64,000 nucleotides of DNA from Triticum aestivum (taxonomy: Eukaryota; Streptophyta; Magnoliopsida; Poales; Poaceae): positions 476,133,037 through 476,197,036 of the forward strand of contig NC_057800.1 of assembly GCF_018294505.1 (NCBI RefSeq), written 5' to 3'. Below, in pieces: positions 1 to 11,707 of the stretch. Position 1 is the first letter of the stretch, and each line of letters opens with the position of its first letter. The notes beneath the pieces were generated by a model. That model ran no database searches. It saw only the letters and a program-made list of their open reading frames with translations, and was not told where the DNA came from. Made by a program: the position numbers and the translations under genes.

Positions 1-2519
1 CCATTCCCTTCAAGGTTTCAGCATAAAGGATATTCAAGCCACTGCCACCATCCATCAGCACTTTAGTCAGTCGAGTGCCTTTGACTACTGGGTCGACCAC
101 CAGCGCTTGCCTCCCAGGGGTGGCCATATGCGCTGGGTGGTCTGACTGGTCGAATTTGATGGCAGTCTGGGACCACTTCAGATAACTGGGTGTAGCCGGA
201 GCAACCATGTTCACCTCCCTGTTAATAACCTTCAATCGACTTTTGTTTTCAACATCAGCGAAAATCATCAGCATGGAATTGACATTGGGAAAACCATCAT
301 TGTCTTCTTCCCTATCCTCACCTCTGTCCGACTCCTTTTCCTTTTCCTTGGGTAGTTTTCTCCCGGAACTGCTGGATCAGGAAACGACACTGTCGAGTGG
401 TGTGTTTAGGGTAAATGATGTTCCCCTCTTCATCTTTCTTGGTATGAATATGGCACGATAAATCCAACACATCATTCCCATCTTTATCCTTAACTTTTTT
501 GGGAGCCCAGGGCCCTTTGGGATTTCCTTTGAACTTTCCTTAGGCAATAGCTAAAGCTTCACCAGGAGCAGCTGGTTTGGCCTTTCGCTTCTATTTCCGA
601 CTGGAATTCCCTCCTCCGGTTTCTTGGGCGACTGTTTTGTGTTTGCCACTCTGGAGTCGGTCTTCCTCTTCACCATTGGCATATTTGGTGGCAATCTCCA
701 TCATTCGAGTCAGAGTCATATCTCCTGTCTGGCCGAATTTTAGGTTCAACTCTCGATACTTAATGCCCTCCTTGAAGGCACAAATTTCTTGGTGATCTTG
801 CACATTCTCCACTGTATGGTGCAACGTGATCCATCTCTCAACATTTCATTCGGTTTCTGGACACAACACTTCAATTCTGTCAACCCTGTCGGCCTTTTGC
901 AAGTGCCTTCAAAGGTCCTAACAAACACTCGAGCAAGTTCCTCCCAACTGTAAATGCTGCCAGGAGCCAACTGATTCAACCATGCTCTGGCAGAGCCTTC
1001 CAACATCAGGGGGAGGTGCTTCATGGCCACATCATCATTACCACCACCAATCTGCACAGCCAATCGGTAATCCTCAAGACAAGTGTCTGGCTTGGATTCT
1101 CCGGTGAACTTGCTGACTCCAGTCGCCAACCTGAAGTTGGGAGGAATCACTGCTGCTCTGATGGCTCTGCTGAAACACTCGGGTCCTGAAACATGCACCC
1201 TGCTTCCAGTCGGATGATCTCTATCCTGGCCTTCTCTGTGAGCTCTATTCCTATCAACCAGACCTTGAACGAGGATAGACATTGCATCAAAACCTGGCTC
1301 TCTGGGGTCGACTGGAATTCTTCGTTCGCCGCTGTGAGGGCGCCTGTCATCTTGCCGCTCAGGCGCGTATGACCCACTCCTCGGAGGAGGCGTGGGCACT
1401 CGACGACGGTCACCATGGTCGAGTCGATGATCATACTACTCACGGTTCATGTACTGATCTTGCTGGTATCCACGTCCCACACGCCATGGAGGCGATCTCG
1501 GGCTATGGGCAGACTGGACAGTAACCGCCACCACATACCTGCTATGAATCCTATTCCGCAACTGAGATACTGTCGTATTCTGCTCTCCTGCTGCCCGAAG
1601 TAATGCCCGGATCTGCATCAAACCTCGGCCAGCTTCTGACTGGGAAGGTTGAATTGACTCTGCTATTCGAGTTGCAGCTGTGAGATTCTGGATCGGAGTA
1701 CGATATACCTGAGTCGGAGGCAGAAAAAGTTGTCGTCGACTAGACTCGGGAATCCGCTGCCGAGCACGCTCGTCGAGTGCGCGCTGGAGGTTCTCCAGTC
1801 GAGTGCGCTCAACCAAGTTGGCCAGGCGCGCCTCCTCCAAGGCCTGGGCCTCAGGGGTTTCTCCAACGATAGGAGTGTGAAGCGCATCCATATTACGGCG
1901 GCGAAGATCTTCCCTCCGCTGTGAAGAGAGGGGTTCGGGGAGGTACTCTTCGTGAACACGCGACGGATCACCACCGCCATTGTCCCCGCCTTCGCGGGTG
2001 AAGCCAGGAGGACTGCATGGTCCATTGACCATCAAGACTTCTGTCGCGGGGTCGCTGCTATCGCATTCGGACACAGTCTCGACAGAGCCAGTCGACAGAT
2101 CGAACAGGCCATAGAGAGTTTCATCGGGCTCGATCGCCGTGATTTGTGGGGTGGCCGATTGGTGGGCCACCACGTGCCTCACCCACCACAGAAGCCGCGA
2201 CCGACCGGATCGCTGGCGCCGGCGAACAACGGAGAGGAAGGTTGCCGTAGGAGCCGACTGATACGGAATCGACGGTTGCTGAAGAAGGACGCCGCGAACG
2301 CATGCGCGGAAGTGCGTCGCCCCGCCGGCGGGGAGTGCCTCGACGTCGAGTGGAGCATCGTGGAGCCAAGCGGAGTCGTCGGCGATGAAGATGAGCGCGC
2401 CAAGACAGATCTCGCGGCCATCAGCCAATCCTCCACCGGAAACCATGATGATGGGAATCGGAAGAATCACAAATTCTCCAATAATCTGCTAAGACACCTG
2501 CCCCACGGTGGGCGCCGAC
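1..2519 (-). pseudogene. Gypsy element E: decayed gag and start of protease
   Basis: Read on the minus strand this is the 5' part of a Ty3/gypsy polyprotein. The N-terminal gag segment runs 2470-1436 and contains a long charged region with an ALEEARLANL-type helix. A stop near 1433-1435 interrupts it; the same frame resumes at 1399-746 with the capsid-like retrotransposon gag domain (motif EGSARAWLNQL). The frame then shifts near 825 and continues 824-591 (MMEIATKYANGEEEDR). At about 60-24 the reading DGGSGLN is the aspartic protease active site, in the DGGS form seen in several plant Gypsy lineages. RT, RNase H and integrase would lie beyond the left edge. At least one stop and one frameshift make this copy non-functional. 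Superfamily assignment is firm; the family name is not given because several Triticeae families share this gag. Confidence 0.85.
2501..2516 (-). other. Primer-binding site of element E
   Basis: The minus strand reads GGCGCCCACCGTGGGG, a tRNA-complementary primer-binding site, three bases inside the LTR edge at 2520. It fixes the orientation of E (transcribed leftwards) and identifies 2520 as the inner end of its 5' LTR. Confidence 0.75.
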
Positions 2520-3077
2520 TGTCGTGGATCTAAGACTGATAGTAGAATGGGGGGTAGATATGACGAGGCAAGAACCTAGCTATGGAGCAGTTGTACACAT
2601 GAGTTTTACGAGTTCAGGCCCTTCTCGGAAGAAGTAACAGCCCTACGTCTCGGTGCCCTGAGGTGGTCGACTGGATTATATGTGTGTGTGTGTGAGTTTA
2701 CAAAAGATGCAAACCCTTGTGCCAGTGGAGGGGGTGGCTTATATAGAGTGCGCCAGGACCCCCAGCCAGCCCACATTACAAGAGGTTTAAGGTACATTCA
2801 GAGGAGGGCGTTACTGGTAACGCTAGTAATTAAGTGCTATAAATGACAATTAAGCCTATAAGTAAATGCTCGACCGTTGTTCGTGCAGAGTGGCTTTAGA
2901 TCTTCTGCTCATCGAGTGGCTTCTGCGACGGTCGAGCGACATTGATTCTTCCGAGTGGAACGTCTCTGGTCGAGTGGATGATGGTACCCTTTGAATGATT
3001 TTGGCTTTAGGGTGATGTCCTAGGGATGGGTGTCTAGGTCAGGCCTATGACCCTACCCTAGGTACATAGCTTCATCA
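2520..3077 (-). mobile_element. Partial 5' LTR of Gypsy element E
   Basis: The LTR begins with TGTCGTGGATC directly beside the primer-binding site and is AT-balanced with a (TG)n run near 2683-2694. A CTTATATAGAG motif at about 2737 may be TATA-like. I can follow it to the CCTAGGTACATAGCTTCATCA block near 3077. Beyond that the sequence no longer looks like this LTR and no matching terminal CA with inverted TGTCGT is seen, so the outer part is probably deleted or interrupted. Confidence 0.6.
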
Positions 3078-3479
3078 ACGGTCCCATAAGTACTCATATA
3101 CTCCATCCTTATTCTTGATAGGGCCGGTCTTCTCAGATCTTCAGTATAATTCCTTCTCTGGCTCTTCCAGTAGCGGCATAACCTTTTCCTCAATTTCTTC
3201 TGCCCTTTCATCTTGGTAAGGTTATTCTGAGTCTGGGTCTTCATAGCTGATAGGTCTGGCGCCATTACTAAACAACTATCGATATCTCATGATGGTCAAC
3301 AATTTATGGTTTTTCTCCTGCAGGAAATGGGTTTGGGTTGAGCCTCGCCGTATAACCTACGGTTGGCAACAGCTGCCTTGTAAAAGGGGAAAATTGTCAT
3401 ACAATTCTAAGGTTTAAACAAGGTTTTGATCGTCGTCTCTCTACTATAGGTAAGTCACCCAGATTTACCAACCCACATA
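3078..3479. other. Unassigned spacer between elements E and F
   Basis: About 400 bases with no open reading frame of note and no recognisable repeat. It may be old genomic sequence, or the remainder of E's LTR after rearrangement. The right edge is the TGTGTGCCCCGAG start of the F LTR. Confidence 0.4.
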
Positions 3480-6400
3480 TGTGTGCCCCGAGACCGATGC
3501 GCCAGGTGTCTTCCAGTTATGCGTCGTTGTTGCCTTGTCATTCACTTGCGTGTTGCATCTTGCCATGTCATCATCCGCATTGCATCATCATGTTTTCGAA
3601 ACTTGCATCCATCCGGGTTCCCCAGTTCCGTCTGTTGTCCGTTATGAGCCCAGACACACTTGCACGCGCCCGCGGCACATCCGAAATATTATTTTATAAG
3701 TGGCCGGAAAATGTTCTCAGAATGGGTTGAAAGTTCGCGTGCGGTCTTATTATAGTGTAGATAGGCTGCCTGCCAAGTTTCATCGCATTCGGAGTTCGTT
3801 TGATGCCCCAACGAATAACTATAGCGACAATATAGTCGGTCAAATCGTCGGACGTTTTCGGTCTCCGGAAACAGTCGCCGGGTCTCTCTCTTCTCTTCTC
3901 TCAGCCCTAGGCTTTCTGTACAGCCCACTGCCACTCACCGCCATGCCCTACCTAACCTCTCTCGTCAGCCCACGACCCTCCTCTCGCGCGCGCCCGAAAG
4001 CTGTCCTGAACCCGACTCGGACTGTCGCTACCGTTGTGTCCGGATCATCCCCAAACATCTACAAAATATCTTCGTTTTGTTAATTGAACTCCCTAGCCTA
4101 TTTTTCCGTCCGTCCAATTATGATTGGAGGGGCTAGATAGCCCCTACCCAATTCCTACCTACTATTTATAGCAGATGAAACCCTACCTAAACTAGTCCAA
4201 CCCTAAAACCTAGGGAGCCTGTCCGGTCGCGCCGCCGCCACATATTCCTTGGGATCTCCATCGCCCCAATTCAGTGCCTCCTCTGTTTTTCATTGATCCA
4301 ATCCCCTCCGCCTCCTCCTTCTGGCCTCGGTCGTGCCTGAGCACCCCGCTGCCTCATCGTCGCTCCCACCGTCGACCCTGAGCCACCTCCCCCGCCGGCG
4401 ACAGAAGCCACCACCAGGCCGACCCCGTGCCCTCTTCCTTGTTCCTCCTTCCTCCATTTTTCCCTCTCGTGGCTTCCTCTGCCTCTCATCCATCCTCTCT
4501 CTTCTCTGTACAGGTGCTCCCCACGCCATGGAAGCCACCGCAGGCCTCCACATCGACCACCGCCGCCATGGACCAACACCGCCGTCGAGCGCCATGGCTT
4601 CCACTTCAAGCTTCTGCGCCGCCCGGAGCTCCTCGATGCCGGCTGGATCCGTTGGCCTGGAGACCCGCGTCCCTGCTGGGCCTCCGTCCTCTGCTGCTCC
4701 TCTACATCGCGCCGCCGCAAGTCCCCTATCTCCAGCGCCGCCGCACCTTGGAGAAGTCATGGTGGCGTCGTCTCCTCCGAACCCCGCCGTCCTCGTCTTC
4801 TCGCGCAGCCAACCGCCTCGACAGCGACCTCCAGGACCACCGCCGCGCCCTTCTTCTTCCTCCTCAAAGAGATGCCCCTCGCCTCGAGCTCCAGCGCTAC
4901 AAGGCCCGCCTTCTACATTTCGTCGTCGCCGGAGTTCCCCACCACCAGCAGAGCCGTCGCCTGAGAGGCTCCTCATCCGCCGCCACCTTCAACCAACGCC
5001 GCCGCGCCCAAGCTCCTCCGTCCGTGCTACCGTTTGCCCGGATCCGGCTCCAGCTGACCGGATCCACCCGTCTTCGTGTTCCCGGCGCTGCCGGAGCCCC
5101 AAGTTGTCGCGCCGCTGTCCTGCATCAAGCCCATGCGCCTACGCCACCCGCCAAGTCCCCTGCTTCACCCGCTACCGCATGCTTCGTTTTTGTCAAGCAG
5201 AATGCTCACCCGTGCCTGTTGACCCGTTGCCCGCATCGCCTCCTCTGCTCCATCGCGTGGACCGTGGCGCATGCCCCCTTTGAGGCCCACCTCCAGATCC
5301 GGCCGGGCCAAGGCCCATCGGTGAGGCAGCACCTGAGCCCCCCTTGCACTGTTGGGCTAGCAGATTCAGCCCATATTGTTTTTTTTCCTGACCTGCAATT
5401 TTGCAAATTTTCCAGAGACCACCATTTTTTACAGAAAACCCCTTGTTGATCATGCATATAATAACTTAATAACCATGCATCATATTAAAATGATTTATAT
5501 ATGAAAGTTGCTTAGAATCTTGTCTAGTTTCATAATATCCAACTTTCATCCATGTTAAAAATGTTTAAACTGCTATTTGCATTAATTTGCTCATATGCCA
5601 TGCTAAAATGATTAAATTCATAACTTAATAACCGTAGCTCCATTGTAAATAATCTTTATACGTAAATGGGGTAGAAAAATGCCTAGTTTAACACTGCACA
5701 CTTTTCTTGCATGTTTAACTCTAAAATACGGTTTAGGGCAGATCAGTACCAAACCTAAAATATGCATATGAGGAGTTTCCGGACTTGTTGTTTGTTGTTC
5801 CGGCCTCATTTAAACTTGCCTAGATATGTAGTTTTCATTTGCTTCACCTCTTGCCATGTTAATCAACATTTAATATTATTGGGTAGATAAACGAGATCAA
5901 ACTAAATAACTTGTTGTGGTGTTTCGTCAATATGCAACTCGTTGCCTACTGAGCTCCACTTAACTTGTAGTTTTGCTTGTGCTCTTTGCCATGCCATGCT
6001 TATTTAAAACCGGACATGCATCATACTTGGTTGTGCATCATGCCATGTTTATGTGTTGGTTGTTTACTATGTTGTTTGCTTCTTTCCGGTGTTGCTTCTT
6101 CCGGTTAGTTCTGATAACGTCGTGTTGTGATGATTCATTTAACTACGTCCGCTTGTCTTCTTCATGGACTCGTTCTTCTTCCTTGCGGGATCTCAGGAAA
6201 GATGACCATACCCTCGAAATCACTTCTATCTTTGCTTTGCTAGTTGCTCGCTCTATTGCTATGTCGCGATACCTACCACTTGCTTTATCATGCCTCCCAT
6301 ATTGCCATGTCAAGCCTCTAACCCACCTTTACTAGCAAACTGGTGTTTGGCTATGTTACCACTTTTGCTCAGCCCCTCTTATAGCGTTGCTAGTTGCGGG

Positions 6401-7796
6401 TGAAGATTAAGTTTGTTCCATGTTTGGGAACATGGATATGTTGGGATATCACAATATCTCTTATTCATATCAATGCATCTTGGTAAAGGGTGGAAGGCTC
6501 GGCCTTATGCCTGGTGTTTTGTTCCACTCTTGCCGCCCTAGTTTCCATCATACCGGTGTTATGTTCCTTGATTTTGAGTTCCTTACACAGTTGGGTGTTA
6601 TGGGGACCCCTTGACAGTTCTCTTTGAATAAAACTCCTCCAGCAAGGCCCAACCTTGGTTTTACATTTGCCTCACCACCACCTACTTTTCCCTTGGGAAT
6701 CGCGCTCCCGAGGGTCATGTTATTTTAACCCCCGGGCCAGTGTTTGTCTAAGTGTTGGTCCGAACCAGAGCACCGTGTGGGACCGTCCCTTGACAACTGG
6801 GGTTATGTTGGTACCTGTATGCTTAGCTTGGCCGGTGTTGCCCTGAGATCGAGATATGTGCAGCTCCTATCGGGATGTCGGCACATCGGGCGGTCTTGCT
6901 AGTCTTGTTTTACCATTGTCAAAATGTCTTGTAACTGGGATTCCGAGTCTAATCGGGTCTTCCTGGGAGAAGGAATATCCTTCATTGACCGTGAGAGCTT
7001 GTGATGGGCTAAGTTGGGACACCCCTGCAGGGTTTGAACTTTTGAAAGTCGTGCCCACGGTTATGGGCAGATGGGAATTTGTTAATGTCCGGTTGTAGAG
7101 AACTTGACACTTAACTAAATTAAAATGCATCAACCGCGTGTGTAGCCGTGATGGTCTCTTTTCGGCGGAGTCCGGGAAGTGAACACGATTCTTGTGTTAT
7201 GCTTGAACGTAAGTAGTTTCAGGATCACTTCTTGATCACTTCTAGTTCACGGTCGTCGCATTGCTTCTCTTCTCGCTCTTATTTGCATATGTTAGCCACC
7301 ATATATGCTAGTGCTTGTTGCAGCTCCACCTCACTACCCTTCCTACCCATAAGCTTAAATAGTCTTGATCTCGCCGGTGTGAGATTGCTAAGTCCTCGTG
7401 GCTCACAGATACTTCCAAACAGTTGCAGGTGCCGATGATACCAGTGCAGATGATGCAACCGAGCTCAAGTGGGAGCTCAATCAAGATCTTGTTCGTTGTT
7501 TTGTTTCATTTCCTATTGATCAGTAGTGGACCCCAGTTGGGACGATCGGGGATCTAGCATTTGGGGTTATCTTCTTTTATTTTGGTTCTGTAGTCGGACC
7601 TTGATTGTATTCTAGATGATGTATGTTTAACTTGTATTTGTGTGAAGTGGCGATTGTAAGCCAACTCTTTATCCCTTTCTTATTCAGTACATGGGATGTG
7701 TAAAGATTACCCCTCTTGCGACAACCCTACCATGCGGCTATGCCTCTAAGTCGTGCCCCGACACGTGGGAGATATAGCCGCATTGTGGGTGTTGCA
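3480..7796 (+). mobile_element. LTR 1 (full length, about 4.3 kb) of LARD-like element F
   Basis: Begins TGTGTGCCCCGAGACCG and ends GTGTTGCA two bases before a TTGGTATCAGAGC primer-binding site. It matches the second copy at 11708 almost base for base over most of its length. The 4200-5330 stretch is GC-rich and stop-poor on both strands; the flanks are AT-rich. LTRs of about 4.3-4.5 kb with a roughly 3.5-3.9 kb non-coding interior are the hallmark of large retrotransposon derivatives (LARDs) described from barley. The family name is not certain to me. Confidence 0.8.
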
Positions 7797-10700
7797 AGTT
7801 GGTATCAGAGCCTTCCCCGACTTAGGAGCCCCCTGCTTGATCGAATAGCTGACGTTGTTGAGTCTAGAACAAAATGTTTTGAGTGTTAGGATTATATATA
7901 TCGGAGAGTAGGATTCTTTTTACTTACCAGTCCCTTCGTCTCTCTGGTGAGGCCTTCTGACGTAGAGTTTTGACTCTTCTCTCCTCAAATTTCACGAATT
8001 TTTTTTAGGATCACGCGGGTATCTTGGAATCGTTCTGATAGTCTTGTGATGAGAACATTGTTCTTGGTGCCTCCTGACATTTAGGGGTTGTGGCAGTGTC
8101 CCGGGGAGTTGAGCTCCGAGGTGTTGTCGTCACAATTTTATCGTTGCAGTTCTGGAATACCTGAGTTCGCCGACATCGAAAATCTCTTTTATGCAGTTGT
8201 TGATGAGATAACCTAGATGCCACCCAGTACTGGGGCGGGATTTCGAGAGTATTGCCATAACACGTATAATGGATGCTTTTCGAAGGTTGAGGTAAATGAT
8301 TTCCGAAGGTTTCTTGGTTATGTGTTGAAGGATGGATACAGCTGGATGTAGAAATTGTTAGTTTGGGTGAGATATTATGCTTCCCCTGTATCCCAAACAC
8401 CTGATTGCATAACCAGAAAGTTTCGGGAGTTTATAAGTGGGAATTCAAGTAGCGCCTAGGATATCTTTCCAACAAATGCATGATATGAGATTGGGGTTCG
8501 ACGTCTAGTGGTCCGCCTATTCACGGTTGGTTTTACAGTGGTCTCGTTGTGTCTTAAAGAGTCCTTGGCTATGCTGACTCGGGGACGCTTCGTATGTCTT
8601 GTGCACTGCCTTGTACATGATGGTGTTGTATGATCGAGCCCGTGTGGGACCCACCACGAAAACTTCGGACGAAATCTCTATCATATGTTTGTTCTGGCTT
8701 ATTCTGCAAGCCAATCCTTTGTTTTTGTTTTGATTGTGGTATTCGAGTTGCTTCGAAGTCAAGTGTTGATTCCATACCTTCCCTAAGTGGTGTTCCCATA
8801 TTTCTATGTGAACATTAATTCTTCTTATTTATGGTGATTGTCTTCCCAATTCTATTTTCAAGCGGCGCGTTTCTCTTCGAGATGATCCCATCATTCTTCC
8901 CATCCGTAAGATCTATTATCAGTTCTTCTCAAAGGTGTTGTTCCATCTGCCCAAGTTGTCTTTGTTTTACCCACCCTCCCTCCCTTTTTCTTCAAGGACT
9001 CAGATTTCTGAATCAAGTATCGATCTTATGGATGTGAAGTTTCTTCATTCTTTCTTCAATGTTCTTATCCGGTGATTTTTAGGAAGATTCTAACGGATCT
9101 TCTAGTTTATCATTCTTTGTTCTCTTATCTTCCCATGTGTTTTCAATGCAATCTTTCGATGTTGATCAAATTATTTTCCTTGTTTCAAATGCTTTCTTCT
9201 GCCGGTGCACCTCTTGATCATTCACTTCTCGCCATTCATTTGTTCTGGAGTGCTGAAGAGTTATCAGAAGATTCTAGTTCCCATTCTCCATTCGCTCAAG
9301 TTCTTTCGAGGATGTTATCTCATTCAAGCCATTTACTTCAACCGGTGCAATCTCTCTTTTAAATTGTTCAACGGTGTTTCTCTTGAGTGGGCCCTAACCC
9401 ACAGGTCTTTTCCCAGGATCTTACCTGACTCTTCTAATTTTTCCAGAGTTATTCTCAAATTCATTTCAAATATTGTCGTAAGAATGAATTATCATCAGTC
9501 ATATGCCTTTCTCCAAGATCTTTCAAATTCTATCATCGTTGGTTCAACCTTTCTAATTTTTCATTCCGGAGTGCCTCAACAATTTATGGTGGTGTTTCTC
9601 GTCGTCATTGTCGGATTTTGAAGACCGAAGAAGAGGATTTTTCCTCCAAATCTTACCCGTTCTCTCAAAGATTCGTGATTCTAGCTTGTTGCCATCCTCT
9701 CGTAATTGTTTTCGATTGTGAGAATTCTTTTCAACCATCCGGAGCATTTCAAGAACCTTTGTCAGTTTGATTCTCCGGAGGCTATCATTTCAGAAGATTT
9801 ATTCATTCCAGCTTTCAGCTCTCGTTCTCTAAATCTTACCGGTGCATCATTCAAGTATTCTCTTATAATTTTGTGATCTATTCGTTCTCATGTATCTAAA
9901 TTCCCTCAAGTATCATATTTCATTTTCCAATTCTTCCCCGTGTATTATGCCTTTGCTAATTTCATTTTCCATTCTTACGGTGGTTTGCTCAAGATTCCAT
10001 TCCATGGTTATCATATTAATCCATTCGTTGTTTCAATCCTACCGGTGGTTCGTTGAAGACCTTCCTCAAGTTTGCGCTATATCTATCTTAATTCTTTCAA
10101 CAAGAATAAGTAGTATGCCAAATCCGTTGCTTGTCACCAATTTAAATTGGTGAAGGATGCGCATAACGTAATTCTTATTATTGTTTCATCCAAGTGATCT
10201 AAGTTCTTCTTTCCGGAGTTGTTCATCATATCACATTCTCGGTTCAAGTGCTTCATACTTTCCCAGAGTTCCAAGCTCTCTCAATTTTATCACCGCGAAG
10301 TTTCATCTAAATCATTACTAGGCCTCAATCTTATTCTTTTCATCCTTCACTTCTTTTGATCATTCTTTTATTACCGGAGTTATTCATGGAGGTTCTACAT
10401 GGTGGTTCATCAAGGATTTAATTCCTTCTCGAAGTGTTAATCGAGATTATTTTCAGAGGAGCTCAAGTATTCTTCATATTGCATTCCGAAGTGAAATTCC
10501 TTCTACCTTATCTTTTCAGGTGGTGTTATGTCTTTCTTGACAATTTCCCTCCATGTTTCATGATTCAAAAGTTGTCAGGAATGAGATATTTAAACCCATC
10601 ATTTTCTTCCTTGGAGTTATCTTGGTATAGATTTCACCTAAAGCCTTCCCTAAGGAATGTTGTTATGGTGGTGCTTATCAATGATTCAAGTTATCTCTCT

Positions 10701-11707
10701 ATCATCTTGGTCGAAGAAGTTTTCATCTCTTCTTTGTTCCCGATCAATCATTGCTTTCGGTGGCAGAATTTCACCTCAGTTTTGAGATGTTTTCCATAAG
10801 CCCTCAACAAGCCTGTTCTTTTCGTTGTTGATTTCCCAACAACTCCGTTCAATCCTTCTTTTTAAGGATGCTTTTCAAATTCTATTGTGGTATAAGATGT
10901 CATTTTCCTCTCAATTCTTTCCTTTCCAATGATCCAACTTCTATTCTTTCGTTCCAGAGGCATTGTGATGTTGCTCTCTTCACTCATCATCTCGGATTGT
11001 CAGGACCATGTTATTTTCGTGCTTATCCATTTAACTAGAGTGTCGTGCCCTCTTTTCAAGTTCTCTCATCTTATCAAGTTTTGCCTCCCTTCTCAACCGG
11101 AGTGCCGCCTGAAATCTTTGTTACCCCTAGTGCCATTCTTTCAATAGTTCCGGAGGTAGTGTGTTGTTGATTTCATCAAGTATCATCCAATCTTCCCAAG
11201 GTCATGTTCGGTTCCTTCCATTTACAGTCGTAGTGATGTCCAAATTATATCATTCTTATTCCGTCTTTATCTTGTTTTAACCGGAGTGTTGTGTCTACCA
11301 TTCCTCTTCTAACCGGAGTCTCATCCAAGTGCTTTCATTTTGGCAAGTTCGTATTATTGCCTTCCATTTCCAATCGGAGTGTTGTCGTAATTGATTTTTA
11401 TCATTCCTGGTACATCTCATTTCATCCGGAGTGCTTGCATGTACTTCTTGTCCTTGGTGACACTTTTCTTATATCTTTCAACCTACAAGGTTCTAGTAAT
11501 GTTCCTTGTTCCTCTTTTCTAACAGAATATTTCAACTGTGTTCATCTTTGTTATATTCTTTCCTTCGATTGTTTAACCTCTCAAGGTTCTTTGGTTTCAT
11601 TCATTGGTCAAAGAAGCAACTTAGTTTTACCTCTTCTCTTCCTCTTCTGTTTCCTCCGGTGCTATCCCTAGATCTCGGGACGAGATCCTCTCATAGTGGT
11701 GGAGTGT
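7797..11707 (+). mobile_element. Non-coding internal domain 1 of element F
   Basis: About 3.9 kb between the primer-binding site and the polypurine-like end (AGTGGTGGAG) before LTR 2. No gag or pol motif is present in any frame; the short open frames are stop-limited and do not resemble known proteins. The plus strand is pyrimidine-rich from about 8800 on and carries a recurrent CCGGAGT/CCGGTG motif every 40-150 bases (for example 9562, 10038, 10211, 10373, 11093, 11277, 11312, 11424). The domain would have to be replicated by proteins supplied in trans. Confidence 0.8.
7799..7811 (+). other. Primer-binding site of F (initiator-Met tRNA type)
   Basis: TTGGTATCAGAGC, complementary to the 3' end of plant initiator methionine tRNA, two bases after the LTR end at 7796. 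The same site recurs at 14686 after LTR 2. Confidence 0.85.

Noticed and set aside
4271..5457. Open frames of 150-340 codons on both strands in F LTR 1, with counterparts at 12456-13633 in LTR 2
   Set aside because: They overlap on both strands in a GC-rich, stop-poor block of an LTR, have Arg/Pro/Ser-rich composition and show no protein motif. Overlap of three or more long frames indicates composition, not coding.
7799..7811. tRNA-like strings at primer-binding sites as possible tRNA genes
   Set aside because: Only 12-18 bases complementary to a tRNA 3' end are present at each site; no cloverleaf or A/B boxes follow.
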